DNA of 64,000 nt from Mesorhizobium atlanticum (GCF_003289965.1 NZ_QMBQ01000011.1:1-64000), one strand, 5' to 3'. Positions 43,139 to 53,596 are shown, counted from the stretch's first letter. The notes: generated by a model from the sequence alone, not told the origin. Numbers and translations are program-made.

Positions 43139-43962
43139 GTCTTTTCTCCTGCGTCACGCCCCGACGGGAGCTGCGCGGTGCTGCGCCCCCAGCGGGTCGC
43201 GAATTTCATTTGGACTGCTGGCGAGTAGACGATCGACGTGCGCTCGACCAATCGGTCGTCGCCATCCAGCACGTCGCCGCTGGCGCAAAGGTAGCCCGGC
43301 ACGTCCGGCGCGCCGGCGAAGACCTCCATCAGGCGCTCCGAGGGCGGCACGACCGTCAGCAGAAGCTCCGAGCGCATCGGGTGACGGCCATAATCGCGAC
43401 GCAGGGTCTCGTAGAGCGACTGCTCCGCGAAATCATAACGTTCGAGGCCGGGATAGAGCTCGAGGCTCAGCCACGACGTATCCATGTTCAGCCACGTGAC
43501 GGCCTCGCCGTTGGCGAGGCCGCGTGCGCGGACGAGATGCAATTCGCCGTCCGCGACCTGGTGTTCCAGCACACGCGTCACCGGGCGCTGCCCCTGCCTG
43601 CGGGCCAGCTCCGTGAAGCTTCCGAAGTTCCAGATGCTGTGGCTGATCGGCCGATGCGAGACGATCGTTCCACGACCCCGGACCTGCTGCACCAGACCCT
43701 CCGACACCAGCAGCGACATCGCATTGCGGACCGTGGTTCGCGCTATGCCGAACTGATCGCGCAGCTGGTTTTCCGACGGAATGGCTTCGCCCTCGGCGAG
43801 ATCCCCGCTGAGGATCGCCGCCCGCAGCATCCGGTAAAGCTGCCGGTAGAGCTGCTCGCCCGAATAGGCGTCGAGCTGCTGCCGCGACAGGCCGAAATCC
43901 GGGCGCCCTGTTTCGAGCCGTGGCTCTGCGACGGGCGGGTTGGTCCGAACCGAGCGAGGCAT
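43135..43962 (-). CDS. GntR-family regulator with UTRA domain
   Basis: 275 residues. Winged helix at about 30-100 (QLYRQLYRMLRAAILSGDLA, IPSENQLRDQFGIARTTVRN, VQQVRGRGTIVSH) and a UTRA/HutC effector domain (LVRARGLANGEAVTWLN, LCASGDVLDGDDRLVERTSI). HutC-type regulators usually repress the operon they lie in and sense a phosphorylated or free substrate. ATG 43962 with AGAGGG close upstream is preferred; ATG 43986 would overlap the binding-protein gene by 17 bp. The inverted repeat at 46568-46589 is its likely site. Confidence 0.9.
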   Translation of the reverse strand: MPRSVRTNPPVAEPRLETGRPDFGLSRQQLDAYSGEQLYRQLYRMLRAAILSGDLAEGEAIPSENQLRDQFGIARTTVRNAMSLLVSEGLVQQVRGRGTIVSHRPISHSIWNFGSFTELARRQGQRPVTRVLEHQVADGELHLVRARGLANGEAVTWLNMDTSWLSLELYPGLERYDFAEQSLYETLRRDYGRHPMRSELLLTVVPPSERLMEVFAGAPDVPGYLCASGDVLDGDDRLVERTSIVYSPAVQMKFATRWGRSTAQLPSGRDAGEKT

Positions 43963-43969
43963 GGTCCCT

Positions 43970-44833
43970 CTACTTCTTTGCGCCATTCACCGTGAATTCC
44001 TCGACGCCCGCTTCTTTCAAGCCGTAACGGTCGAGAATCTCGACATACGTGCCATCTGCCTTCAAACCGTTAAGAGCCGCCAGCACCGCGTCGCGCAACT
44101 GTGCGTTCTGCTTGGCGAACGCAATGCCGTAGTGGTTGATCTCGCCGACGGCGCCGATCTGGTAGAACTTGCCGGGCTCCTGCTTCATCAGGTCGAGCAG
44201 TCCTTCCAGGCCGATGATCGAGGCCTGCGCGCGCCCCTGCTTGATCTGCATGATGTGTTCGGCTTGGGTCGGGATCTGGATGACGTTCATCTGCTTGTCG
44301 GCGGCGCAGGTGTTCTTGCTCAGATCCTCAGCCCAGGTGACCCAGCTGGTGCCGGTCGCAACCGCTATCGTCTTGCCGCACAGATCCGCCTCGGTCTTTA
44401 CCGAATCCTTTAGCTCGGTGGCGGTGTAGAAGACGTTGCCGGTTTGGAAGTAGTCGATGAAATCCAGCTGCGTCTGGCGTTCCACCTTGTCGGAGAAGGC
44501 TGTCATGATCAGGTCCGAGCGACCGGTGACAACCTGCGGGATCAGCTGCGGAAAGTCGACGTTCTGGAAATCGACCGCCAGGCCAAGCCGCTCGGCGATC
44601 GCCTTTGCCAGATCGATGTCGAAGCCCTTGAGATCGGTCGAACCAGCATCGTTGTACTCCATCGGCGGATAGGCGAGGCTGATGGTCAAATTGAGCTTGC
44701 CGCCGGTTCGAACCGAATCAGGCAGCTTGGCGGCCGCCGCCTCATCCTTTGCCGCCATGGCCTGGCTGCTTACGGCCAACCCCAGAAGAGCCGCCGAGGC
44801 AAGGCGCTGGATCACGGAAAACGTTGGTTTCAT
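43970..44833 (-). CDS. Amino-acid-type (family 3) ABC transporter binding protein
   Basis: 287 residues. Signal peptide ends near residue 27 (LAVSSQAMAAKDE). The SBP_bac_3 fold is clear: LAYPPMEYNDAGSTDLKGFD, GFDIDLAKAIAERLG, DLIMTAFSDKVERQTQLDFI, and GKTIAVATGTSWVTW. Such proteins bind amino acids, opines or similar small charged compounds. GGGAGAG precedes ATG 44833. It is third in the operon after permease and ATPase, unlike the other importers in this window where the binding protein leads. Confidence 0.92.
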   Translation of the reverse strand: MKPTFSVIQRLASAALLGLAVSSQAMAAKDEAAAAKLPDSVRTGGKLNLTISLAYPPMEYNDAGSTDLKGFDIDLAKAIAERLGLAVDFQNVDFPQLIPQVVTGRSDLIMTAFSDKVERQTQLDFIDYFQTGNVFYTATELKDSVKTEADLCGKTIAVATGTSWVTWAEDLSKNTCAADKQMNVIQIPTQAEHIMQIKQGRAQASIIGLEGLLDLMKQEPGKFYQIGAVGEINHYGIAFAKQNAQLRDAVLAALNGLKADGTYVEILDRYGLKEAGVEEFTVNGAKK

Positions 44834-44872
44834 TTGGTCTCTCCCATTTTGGATTTTTGCGTGGCCTGATTG

Positions 44873-45633
<761 letters not shown>

Positions 45634-45637
<4 letters not shown>

Positions 45638-46563
45638 GCTTCCCCCGAAGCCATGGCGCGCCACGAGCTCATCTTGAACCATTGCTTACGGTATCCCGCC
45701 GTCGTGGCGTCGCGTCCGAAATGCTGTTCTAGGTAGTATTGACCGATCGACAGCATGGTGGTTCCGGCCAGGTACCAGATGGCGCACACGAAGAGCAGTT
45801 CGATGACCGCGCCGTTGATGAAGTAGATCCGCTGCGCCGCGTTCAGCATCTCGCCCATGGCGATGGTCGCGGCGAGCGATGAGAATTTGAGCATGCCGAC
45901 AGCACTATTGCCAAGGACCGGAAGGATGAGCCGCAAGGTCTGCGGCAGCACGATCCTGCGCATCGTCTGACCCGGCGTCATGCCGAGCGTATGCGCGGCC
46001 TCGATCTGACCACGGTCCACGGATGCGATGCCGCCGCGCACCACCTCTGTCAGGTAGGAGCCTTCGTTGACCCCAAGTCCGAGTACAGCGGCGACAAAAG
46101 GCGTGACCACGTCGACCATCCGCTCGTCGACCAGCCCCGGAATGTAGAGGCGCGGGAAGACCAGTCCGATGTTGAACCAGATCAGAAGCTGCAGCAGCAC
46201 CGGCGTGCCGCGAAAGACCCAGACATAGAGCCAGGCGGCGAACCGCAGCGTCGGATTGGTCGCGGTGCGCATGATGCCGAACGCGAAACCCAGCGCGATG
46301 CCCAGGGCCAGCGCACAGGCGGAGATCAGCAGCGTCCAGCCGAACCCGATGACGATGACTCGGGCGGTAAGAAACTGCCCGACCACGTCCCATCTTATTT
46401 GCCCCACGGCAAAGGCGCGGACGATCATCACCAAGAGCGCAAGTCCGACAATGGCGCTGACCCAGCGCCCTGGGTGTGCCAATCGATGCCGTTGAGCATC
46501 CGGCCCGGGCAGGTCCGGGATTTGCAGCGGTGCGACCGATGAAGCTGATTTTGAAGCGTTCAT
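45634..46563 (-). CDS. Amino-acid-type ABC transporter permease
   Basis: 309 residues from ATG 46563, HisM/GlnP family. TM1 VSAIVGLALLVMIVRAFAV, then WTLLISACALALGIALGF, VFRGTPVLLQLLIWFNIG and the EAA loop GQIEAAHTLGMTPGQTMRRI followed by VLPQTLR. Only one permease gene is present, so the channel is probably a homodimer. A TTG start at 46602 would swallow the operator; ATG 46563 has no SD, and the inverted repeat ends only 5 bases upstream, so a very short or absent leader is possible. Confidence 0.87.
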
Positions 46564-46567
46564 GATA

Positions 46568-46589
46568 GTTGTATGGTTAGGCCTACAAC
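46568..46589. promoter_or_regulatory. Putative GntR/UTRA operator of the seven-gene operon
   Basis: GTTGTA (46568-46573) and TACAAC (46584-46589) form a perfect inverted repeat with a 10-base spacer, directly before the permease start. The only regulator in the operon is the GntR/UTRA protein at 43135-43962, the natural candidate to bind it. Confidence 0.5.
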
Positions 46590-46736
46590 TTGGTAGATGC
46601 AAGTTCGCATACAGTCAAGCGACGATCGAGGCGCCGAAGAGCAATTTGTCCGGCTATCACCAACCGGCGATCACACCAGGCGCATCGCACCCGCCGGAAA
46701 GGAACAGCGCAGTCAGCCAACAACGGGCGCGGCTCG

Positions 46737-47525
46737 TCACCTATTCCAAAGTTGCTCCAAGGCTGCGTGATGCAGTTCCTTGTTCGCCGCCATCAGCACG
46801 GTTTCGTAGCGCGATGCATCGCCGAGCGGTTGTCCGTCCCAGTCGGTAACGATGCCACCCGCACCGAGTACGATCGGCATCTGAGGCAGGATGTCGTAGT
46901 CGAAAACATTGCTCTCAAGAAGCAGGTCGACTCCGCCGAGCGCCAGCAGGCCTGCAGCATAGCAGTCATGCGACATTCTGATGAAAAGGGCACCGGCGGC
47001 GAGCGCCGAAAACCGATCCCGTCTGTCCGCGTCGAACTGTTCAAGAGCCGATGTATAGACGATGGCCTCGCCTAGGCTCGCGATCGAACTCGTGTGGATC
47101 GGCTCGCCGTTGAGGAGGGTCGGATGGCCGATGCGACCGAGCCAGCGCTCGCCGGTGATCGGCTGGTCGATAATGCCGAGGACCGGCACGCCCCGGTGCA
47201 GCAAGGCGATCTGCGTGCCGAAGGCCAGCGAACCGGAAATGAACGATTTCGTGCCGTCGATCGGATCGAGAACCCACACCCATTCGGCATCCGCTTGATG
47301 CGCTCCGAATTCTTCCCCCCGGATACCGTGGGTGGGAAAAGCGGCCTCTATCATGCTCCGCATCGTCCCCTCCGTTTCGCGGTCGGCAATCGTGACGGGG
47401 CTTGAATCCGTTTTGGAATCGATCGCAAGCCGCTTGCGAAAATGCGGACGAATTGTGACGCGGGCGGCATCCGCCATCGCGTTCGCCAGGGCGAGGCACT
47501 CGTCAGGGCAAATGGGTTCGGACAT
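46737..47525 (-). CDS. Inositol-monophosphatase-family phosphatase (HisN-like)
   Basis: 262 residues. Metal-site motifs are complete: Glu-Glu in IRGEEFGAHQ, DPIDGTKSFISG, and the C-terminal YDILPQMPIVLGAGG. The DGTK-SF variant and the start LANAMADAARVTIRPHF match histidinol-phosphate phosphatase HisN, but placement beside a sugar-isomerase-like gene suggests a sugar or inositol phosphate as substrate. ATG 47525 has GAGG 9 bases upstream and overlaps the previous gene by 23 bp. The seven-gene operon starts 173 bp further left. Confidence 0.86.
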   Translation of the reverse strand: MSEPICPDECLALANAMADAARVTIRPHFRKRLAIDSKTDSSPVTIADRETEGTMRSMIEAAFPTHGIRGEEFGAHQADAEWVWVLDPIDGTKSFISGSLAFGTQIALLHRGVPVLGIIDQPITGERWLGRIGHPTLLNGEPIHTSSIASLGEAIVYTSALEQFDADRRDRFSALAAGALFIRMSHDCYAAGLLALGGVDLLLESNVFDYDILPQMPIVLGAGGIVTDWDGQPLGDASRYETVLMAANKELHHAALEQLWNR

Positions 47526-48561
47526 TCCCGCGATCCTCATGGTTCAGGGCTTCCCTCGCAATGTCCTCGAGTATCGATCGGACGGTGCGGACTTGCGTGT
47601 GTGCCGCCATCGACTCCTGCTTCAGCCGCTGAGCAAGGTTCGACGAGCCCGGGTCGGTGAAGCTGGGTGTTCGGGCGGCGATGAACGGGTCCGCCTCCTG
47701 TGACGGCCATCGCAACGCCGGGGCGAAATAGCCTTCCTCTTCCTCAAGCCCGAAAGCCAAGACTTGGGGCTTTGCCTCGCCGAGCAGGAGGAGTTCGACC
47801 AGCATGGCGTGGATGGGCAGTTCTCCTTGGCCGGTCGCGCAGGCGAGATGTGCCCAGCCGCCCCGATCCGGCTGAATCGTACAGTCCTTGATGTGTACGT
47901 CCGTGATGTGCGCGGCCTGGCGCATAAGCGCTGCAAGCGGGCTTTCATGGGCGTTGATCATGTTGGCGAAGTCGAACAGAAGGCTGAGGTTCGGGTTCGC
48001 TACTTCCTGCACGATCCGCGCGAGCTCGTCAGACGTCAGATCCTCATGCTGCTCCAGTGTGACGCGCAGTCTGCCGGCGGGATCGAACCGCCGTAGTCTG
48101 CGCAGGTCGTCGATCGTCCAGTCGATGATTTCGGAGACGTGCCCTTCGTAGAGAGGATAGCAGCGGAGCGAAGTGGCATTGACCGCCAAGGCGCGCTGAA
48201 CGGCGTCCGATAGCCCATCAGGCGCGGTCGTGCTGGTTTCAACGTGGATTTCGAGGCCGGCCTCCGTCGCCTTTTCTCCGAATGCCTGCAACTCGCCATG
48301 CGACATGGCTTCGAGGCTGGCATGTTCGCCATCGCTGACATGGATCTTGATGCCACGAAGACCCTGGCCATGCGCGAACGCCGCCAAGTCAAGCGGTGTC
48401 ATGCCACCGAACCTGAGATTGAGATGGAAAGCGTAGGCGTGGGCAAAGAGAGGCGCGGTTTCCGCACGCTCAGCGAGACGCCCGCGGATGGTCGGCGGCA
48501 AGTTTTCGATCCGGCTGCGCCAATCCAGGCCGTGGATCGCTTTTGTGAGCGATCCCTTCAC
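47503..48561 (-). CDS. Sugar-phosphate isomerase/epimerase-like TIM-barrel protein
   Basis: 352 residues, AP-endonuclease-2/xylose-isomerase-like barrel: GLRGIKIHVSDGEHASLEAM, GLEIHVETSTTAPDG, RVTLEQHEDLTSDELARIVQ, LSLLFDFANMINAHESPLAA and ITDVHIKDCTI, with Glu, Asp/His and Glu spaced like the metal ligands of this fold. Start chosen at GTG 48561 because upstream codons in the same frame do not look coding; GGAAAG lies about 10 bases before it. Translationally linked to the phosphatase gene by overlap. Substrate unknown. Confidence 0.75.
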   Translation of the reverse strand: MKGSLTKAIHGLDWRSRIENLPPTIRGRLAERAETAPLFAHAYAFHLNLRFGGMTPLDLAAFAHGQGLRGIKIHVSDGEHASLEAMSHGELQAFGEKATEAGLEIHVETSTTAPDGLSDAVQRALAVNATSLRCYPLYEGHVSEIIDWTIDDLRRLRRFDPAGRLRVTLEQHEDLTSDELARIVQEVANPNLSLLFDFANMINAHESPLAALMRQAAHITDVHIKDCTIQPDRGGWAHLACATGQGELPIHAMLVELLLLGEAKPQVLAFGLEEEEGYFAPALRWPSQEADPFIAARTPSFTDPGSSNLAQRLKQESMAAHTQVRTVRSILEDIAREALNHEDRGNVRTHLP

Positions 48562-49087
48562 GATGCGGTCTTTCCGTCCCGACGGGCATCCGCGGCAATT
48601 CGAATCGCGCCCCCGCTCCCGGCAGCTTCTTCTTCGCCCGAGGCTCTCGGGCAAGGTGAACAGCGCCTGGCAACGCGCGTCGGCTGAGGTATCATCTTGG
48701 GGCATTCCGAACAACAGACGGCTTGGAATTTGCCAAGAAAATGGACTGCTTCGGATGGCCACTTATTGCGTTTGAACTATACCACTTTTACACTAAGCGG
48801 ATGCACGAGAGGCGGCGCCGCGATTTCGCCCTGGCGGTTGGCCAACGTCCGACAGGTCAGGCGTCAGGCATGCAATGGCCCTCTTAAAGAACCGGGCAAT
48901 GGAGGAGCCACGACCGGCATCGCTCGAAGGCTCGTGGTGACCTTTGCCAGGATCGCTTTCGCAGTTCTGGCCGGCCACCACATAGCCGATGCCCCGAGCC
49001 ATCATTTTCCGCCCCCATGGCTGAAATTGCATTTTCTGAAGGCGAGGCCGCTGGCGGTGTAGCCTGCCGGCGATCTCGAACCACCCA
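48562..49087. other. Gene-free stretch
   Basis: Between two leftward genes, with no coding frame that looks real. An AT-rich patch near 48770-48800 could hold the promoter of the TIM-barrel/phosphatase pair, but I cannot pick a convincing -35/-10 pair. No T-tailed hairpin was found after the GMC oxidoreductase stop at 49088. Confidence 0.5.
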
Positions 49088-50773
49088 TCAATGCGCTATC
49101 TTTCGGACCGGCTCGCGGCTGCGCTGGGTGACCCCCACGCCTGGCGCGACCCCCACGGCGGCGTTCGAGGCTGCAAGCAGCGCCTTGCCTCGAACGATGT
49201 CCGAAGCCCGCTCCGCCAGCATGATCGTCGGTGCGTTGAGGTTCGCATTGGGCTCCGACGGGAAGACCGAACTGTCGATGACCCTCAGTCCGTCGACCCC
49301 CCTCACCTTCAGATTGCTGTCGACGACCGCCATCGCGTCCTCGCCCATCCGGCACGAGCCGCAGGGATGATAGGTGCTCTCCAGCGTCTCGCGCACCCAG
49401 GCGTCGATTTCGTCGTCCGTCCTGACATCGGCGCCCGGCGCGATCTCGTCGCCGCGGAAGCGGTCGAAAGCCGGCTGGGCGATGATCTCACGCGTCAGCT
49501 TCAGGCAGCGGCGGAAGCCTTCCCGGTCCTCTTCGCGGTCGAGATAGTTGAAAAGGATATCTGGATGTTCGTGAGCATCCGGCGAACGCAGCCGTACATA
49601 GCCGCGGCTCTTGGGCTTGTTCGGACCGGTCAGCACCATGAAGCCGTGGCCTTTGAGCGGTTTCTTGCCGTCATAGCGCATCGCTGCCGGCAGGAAATGG
49701 AATTGGATGTCCGGCCACTCGAGCGAAGCGTCGGAACGGATGAAGCCACCGCTTTCGAAATGATTGGAGACCGAGAGCCCTCGCTTGAACAGGAGCCACT
49801 CTGCGCCGATCAGCGCCTTGCTCAGCAGGCCCATCCTGCCGTTTAGCGTGATCGGCTCCTTGCAGGCGTACTGAATGTAGACCTCGGAGTGATCCTGGAG
49901 GTTTTCGCCGACGCCCGGCAAGTCGTGCAGAACCTCGACGCCGGCCTTGCGCAACACCGCCGCGGGCCCGATGCCGGATCGCTGCAACAGATGCGGAGAG
50001 CCGATCGGCCCGGATGCGACCAACACTTCGCGCGCCGCCCTCACAACATGACGCCGATCACCCTGTTCGTATTCGACGCCAACGGCGCGCTTGCCTTCCA
50101 GAAGCACCCGCCGTGTCATCGCATGGGTGATGACGGTCAGGTTCGGCCGGTTCATCGCCGGCTTGAGGTAGGCGTTGGCCGTCGACCAGCGCACGCCGTC
50201 CTTGACGGTCATGTGCATCGGGCCGAAGCCCTCCTGAAGATAACCGTTCGGATCCTCGGTCGTGACGTAGCCGGCCTCGTGCCCGGCATCGACGAAGGCG
50301 CGGTAGAGCGGATTCTTCATCCTGTTGCCGGCATTGGTGGCGAGCGGGCCGTCTTCCCCGCGATAGGTATCTCCGCCTTCCTGCCAGCTTTCGGCGCGCT
50401 GGAAATAGGGCAGGCAGTTGGCATAGCCCCAACCGCGCGCGCCGCGCTCGGCCCACTCGTCGAAGTCGCGCGCATGGCCGCGCATATAGACCAGACCATT
50501 GATTGAGGAGGATCCGCCGAGCACCTTTCCGCGCGGGCAATGGACGCGCCGGCCGTCGAGGCCAGGTTCCGGCAAGGTCATGTATTTCCAATTGTATTTC
50601 GTGCCGTTCATCGGGATCGACAATGCCGTAGGCATCTGGATGAAGATCGACTTGTCGCTGCCGCCGTACTCCAGAACGAGAACGCGCGTTGAGGGATCCT
50701 CCGAGAGGCGGTTGGCCAGCACGCAGCCCGCTGAGCCGGCACCGATGATGATGTAGTCGAAGGTGGCGTCCAT
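49088..50773 (-). CDS. GMC-family FAD oxidoreductase (choline-dehydrogenase-like)
   Basis: 561 residues, the size of BetA. FAD Rossmann motif YIIIGAGSAGCVLANRLSED at the N-terminus, GMC signature PRGKVLGGSSSINGLVYMRG, second signature SGPIGSPHLLQRSGIGPA, and the catalytic His and Asn in TYHPCGSCRMG and NLNAPTIMLAERASDI. It oxidises a primary alcohol, possibly choline, but family members vary widely and no betaine-aldehyde dehydrogenase is next to it. ATG 50773 is preferred over the longer frame to 50854, which has a non-homologous extension. Confidence 0.9.
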   Translation of the reverse strand: MDATFDYIIIGAGSAGCVLANRLSEDPSTRVLVLEYGGSDKSIFIQMPTALSIPMNGTKYNWKYMTLPEPGLDGRRVHCPRGKVLGGSSSINGLVYMRGHARDFDEWAERGARGWGYANCLPYFQRAESWQEGGDTYRGEDGPLATNAGNRMKNPLYRAFVDAGHEAGYVTTEDPNGYLQEGFGPMHMTVKDGVRWSTANAYLKPAMNRPNLTVITHAMTRRVLLEGKRAVGVEYEQGDRRHVVRAAREVLVASGPIGSPHLLQRSGIGPAAVLRKAGVEVLHDLPGVGENLQDHSEVYIQYACKEPITLNGRMGLLSKALIGAEWLLFKRGLSVSNHFESGGFIRSDASLEWPDIQFHFLPAAMRYDGKKPLKGHGFMVLTGPNKPKSRGYVRLRSPDAHEHPDILFNYLDREEDREGFRRCLKLTREIIAQPAFDRFRGDEIAPGADVRTDDEIDAWVRETLESTYHPCGSCRMGEDAMAVVDSNLKVRGVDGLRVIDSSVFPSEPNANLNAPTIMLAERASDIVRGKALLAASNAAVGVAPGVGVTQRSREPVRKIAH

Positions 50774-50908
50774 GGCGCTATCCCTATGAATCTTCGGACC
50801 CGTGCCGCCTGCCGGCAAAGGAGTCCTGTTGCGTTGTTTCGCGGCCGAATCCACGGCGCCCCCGGGCGAGCCCAGGAGAGCACCTAGGGCGGTCTGGCCC
50901 TTGCGGGA

Positions 50909-51700
50909 TCAGGCGGCGTCGGCGGCCGCCATCGCCCTGTGGACTTCGTGATACAGGTTCTTTTGAATCCGCCGCTTCAGCTCGATGAAATCCGGCGTCG
51001 TCACCAGGTCGTAGTGGCGCGGCCGCGGCAAGTCGACCTGAACCGTATCGACTATGCGGCCGGGCCTGGCCGACATCACATAGACGACGTCGCCGAGGAA
51101 AACCGCCTCGTCGATATCGTGCGTCACGAACAGAACGGTCTTCTGGTGCCGCTCCCAGATGTCGATCAGCAATTCCTGCATCACTGCCCTGGTCTGGCTG
51201 TCCAGCGCCCCGAACGGCTCATCCATAAGCAGCACTTCCGGATCGTTCGCCAAGGCGCGGGCGATCGCGACACGCTGCTTCATGCCGCCCGACAGATGGT
51301 TCGGGTAAGCGTTCTCGAAGCCCTTCAAGCCGACGGCATGGACGAAATGGCGCGCCTGTTCGGCCCGCTCCTGCATTGGCACGTTTCTGAGCGCTAGGCC
51401 GAATTCGACGTTCTTCTGGACCGACAGCCAGGGGAACAGGGAATAGTTCTGGAAGACCATTCCCCGGTCCCGACCTGGACCGGACACGGTTCTTCCATTG
51501 ACCCTGCATTCGCCGCTCGACGCCTCCTTCAAGCCTGCCACGAGATCGAGCAGGCTGGACTTGCCGCAGCCCGAAGGGCCAACGATCACGGCGAACTGCT
51601 TGTCCGGGATGCGCATTTGGAGGTTGCTGAGGGCGACGACCTCGCCCGCCCGCTGCGTCCTGAACCGAAGGCCCACATTTTCAATGTCCAGAGCACCCAT
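50909..51700 (-). CDS. NitT/TauT-type ABC transporter ATP-binding protein
   Basis: 263 residues, SsuB/TauB/NrtD group. Walker A GPSGCGKSSLLDL, MVFQNYSLFPWLSVQKNVEF, signature LSGGMKQRVAIARALANDPE, Walker B LLMDEPFGALDSQT and FVTHDIDEAVFLGD. Excellent SD (GAGGAGG) before ATG 51700. It drives the permease encoded just upstream. Confidence 0.94.
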   Translation of the reverse strand: MGALDIENVGLRFRTQRAGEVVALSNLQMRIPDKQFAVIVGPSGCGKSSLLDLVAGLKEASSGECRVNGRTVSGPGRDRGMVFQNYSLFPWLSVQKNVEFGLALRNVPMQERAEQARHFVHAVGLKGFENAYPNHLSGGMKQRVAIARALANDPEVLLMDEPFGALDSQTRAVMQELLIDIWERHQKTVLFVTHDIDEAVFLGDVVYVMSARPGRIVDTVQVDLPRPRHYDLVTTPDFIELKRRIQKNLYHEVHRAMAAADAA

Positions 51701-51712
51701 CGCGCGACCTCC

Positions 51713-52522
51713 TCAACGCTGCTCTGCCCACGGCAGGCACACGATCTTGATCCATTTGAAAATCTGGTCGGTGGCCAGCCCGAGCAGGCCGATGACCAGG
51801 ATGCCGACGAAAATGTATTCTGCATGCAGCCCCCGCATGGCCTGCATGCTCATGTAGCCGAGGCCGGAACTCGAGGCGACCAGCTCGGCGACCACCAGAT
51901 AGGTCCACGCCCATCCCATCGTGACGCGCAACGTGTCCATGACGCCGGGCAAAGTCGCGGGCAGCAGCATCCTGGTGACGACCTGCCAGCGCGTCGCGCC
52001 CAGAGTGTAGGACGCGTTGAACAATTCGGCCGGCACGCGGGCGGAGACATCGGAGATCATCACGATCTGCTGGAAGAACGTGCCGATGAAAATAACGGCG
52101 ACCTTCTCCTCGAAGCCGATGCCGATCCACAAGATTAGCAGCGGGATCATCGACGTCACCGGCAGATAGCGCGTGAAGTTGACGATCGGCTCCAGCGCCG
52201 CGGCCACGACCCGGAAGCTGCCCATCAATATTCCGAGCGGAACCGCCACGAGCGAGGACAGCAGGAAACCCACATTGATGACGAGAAGGCTGGCCCAGGT
52301 GTTCCTCAGCAGCGACCCGTCCATCAGCGAATGCCAGAACGCGCCGATCACGCGGTGCGGAGCCGGCAGGAAAAGCGGGTCCGCCAGCCCACCATAGGTC
52401 GCGACGCACCAGGTCAGCAGAATGCCGCTGCTGAGGATCGAGCCGGCACCCAGAGTGACACCGCGCGATATGGGCCGGCGTGGCGTGAGCATTCGATTTA
52501 CGATCAATGCCGCGCTGGTCAT
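51713..52522 (-). CDS. NitT/TauT-type ABC transporter permease
   Basis: 269 residues with six TM helices (SsuC/TauC group). Typical stretches are NTWASLLVINVGFLLSSLVA, YLPVTSMIPLLILWIGIGFE and the coupling loop LFNASYTLGATRWQVVTRML followed by LPATLPGVMDTLR. GAGGG precedes ATG 52522, four bases after the binding-protein stop. Confidence 0.93.
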   Translation of the reverse strand: MTSAALIVNRMLTPRRPISRGVTLGAGSILSSGILLTWCVATYGGLADPLFLPAPHRVIGAFWHSLMDGSLLRNTWASLLVINVGFLLSSLVAVPLGILMGSFRVVAAALEPIVNFTRYLPVTSMIPLLILWIGIGFEEKVAVIFIGTFFQQIVMISDVSARVPAELFNASYTLGATRWQVVTRMLLPATLPGVMDTLRVTMGWAWTYLVVAELVASSSGLGYMSMQAMRGLHAEYIFVGILVIGLLGLATDQIFKWIKIVCLPWAEQR

Positions 52523-52526
52523 CGGG

Positions 52527-53498
52527 CTACCCTCCGATGAAGCCGTAGTCGATCAGGTCGTCCGGCTTTACCTTCGCCTGGATACGTCCCTTTTCCGACC
52601 AGATGTCGAGCGCGTAGCCGAGGGTCTTTGAAATCTGCCCGGGCGCGGCGGCGGACCCGAAAAACGTGTTGTTGGCGTTCTTGTCGAGATACTCGATCCC
52701 AGCCAGCGTCTGCTTGAAGACCGCCGGATCGGCAAGCCAGCCGCCGACGCCGCTCGCCATGATCTGGTTCGCCTCGTCCGGATTGGTCTTGATGAATTCG
52801 AGGGCCCGGTACCAGGCGCGCACAAAAGCCTTGATATCCGCCTGGTGAGTAGCCGCCGTTTCCGGCGTGACGGCGACGACGTCCGTGATCAATCCCGGCT
52901 TGTCGGCGCTCGACAGCAGCAGATGACCGTTGGCGGAATTTGCGCCCTGGCTGAGCGCGGGCTCCCACGTCACTGCGGCGTCGACCTGCCCGGCCACGAA
53001 CGCGACGCCGGCATCGGTGGCCGTCATGTTAACGACCTCGACGTCATTTTCCGACATGCCGGCTTCCTTCAGCATGGCGTCGAAGAAGAACTGGGAAACC
53101 GACCCCGTTTCGAAGGCGACCTTCTTGCCCTTGAGGTCGGCTATGGACTTGATGTCCTTACGCGCGACGATGCCGTCGCCACCCTTGGAATTGTCAACGG
53201 CCAGGATGTAGCGCAGGGTCTTGCCCGGCGGCATGTAGATAGGAAACTCGTCGACCGTTGAGGCGACGAGATCGATTTGTCCGGCCTGCAAGGCGCCCAT
53301 CTTCGCGGGCGTGTCTTCCATGATGGTCAGATCGACATCGACGCCCTCTTCCTTGAAGAAGCCCTTGTCGCGCGCGATGTAGAACGGCCCGTAGCCGACC
53401 CAAGTCGAATGCGCGAGCCTGAGCGTTCCCGCCCCGGCCGGCCAAGCCAAGCCCAACGCCAATCCAATAGCTGCAAAACCAACTAACCTGTTCAGCAT
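52527..53498 (-). CDS. NitT/TauT-type ABC transporter binding protein
   Basis: 323 residues. Signal peptide to about residue 23 (LALGLAWPAGAGTLRLAHST). The mature part follows the SsuA/TauA/ThiY pattern: WVGYGPFYIARDKGFFKEEG, GALQAGQIDLVASTVDEFPI, LKGKKVAFETGSVSQFFFDA and VDAAVTWEPALSQG. Substrates in the family include sulfonates, nitrate, taurine, pyrimidine precursors and guanidino compounds. The ureohydrolase upstream favours a nitrogen-rich ligand here. Confidence 0.92.
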   Translation of the reverse strand: MLNRLVGFAAIGLALGLAWPAGAGTLRLAHSTWVGYGPFYIARDKGFFKEEGVDVDLTIMEDTPAKMGALQAGQIDLVASTVDEFPIYMPPGKTLRYILAVDNSKGGDGIVARKDIKSIADLKGKKVAFETGSVSQFFFDAMLKEAGMSENDVEVVNMTATDAGVAFVAGQVDAAVTWEPALSQGANSANGHLLLSSADKPGLITDVVAVTPETAATHQADIKAFVRAWYRALEFIKTNPDEANQIMASGVGGWLADPAVFKQTLAGIEYLDKNANNTFFGSAAAPGQISKTLGYALDIWSEKGRIQAKVKPDDLIDYGFIGG

Positions 53499-53559
53499 GT
53501 CATTCTCCCATTCAGAGCTTTATTGTTAAAAGCAGCGTCCCCTCAGACGCTTGTCTTTC

Positions 53560-53594
53560 TGGGGCGCTCCCTCGAAACACGAGGTGGCGCCCCA
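53560..53594 (-). terminator. Hairpin between deacetylase and binding-protein genes
   Basis: TGGGGCGC (53560-53567) pairs with GCGCCCCA (53587-53594), and inside it CCTCG (53570-53574) with CGAGG (53580-53584), loop of 5. It begins 2 bp after the deacetylase stop at 53597. No T-run follows, so it may trim or attenuate the message before the importer genes. Confidence 0.55.
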
Positions 53595-53596
53595 AT

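Noticed and set aside
49088..50773. Assigning betA (choline dehydrogenase) by name
   Set aside because: GMC family specificity cannot be read from motifs, and betB, betI and betC are absent here.
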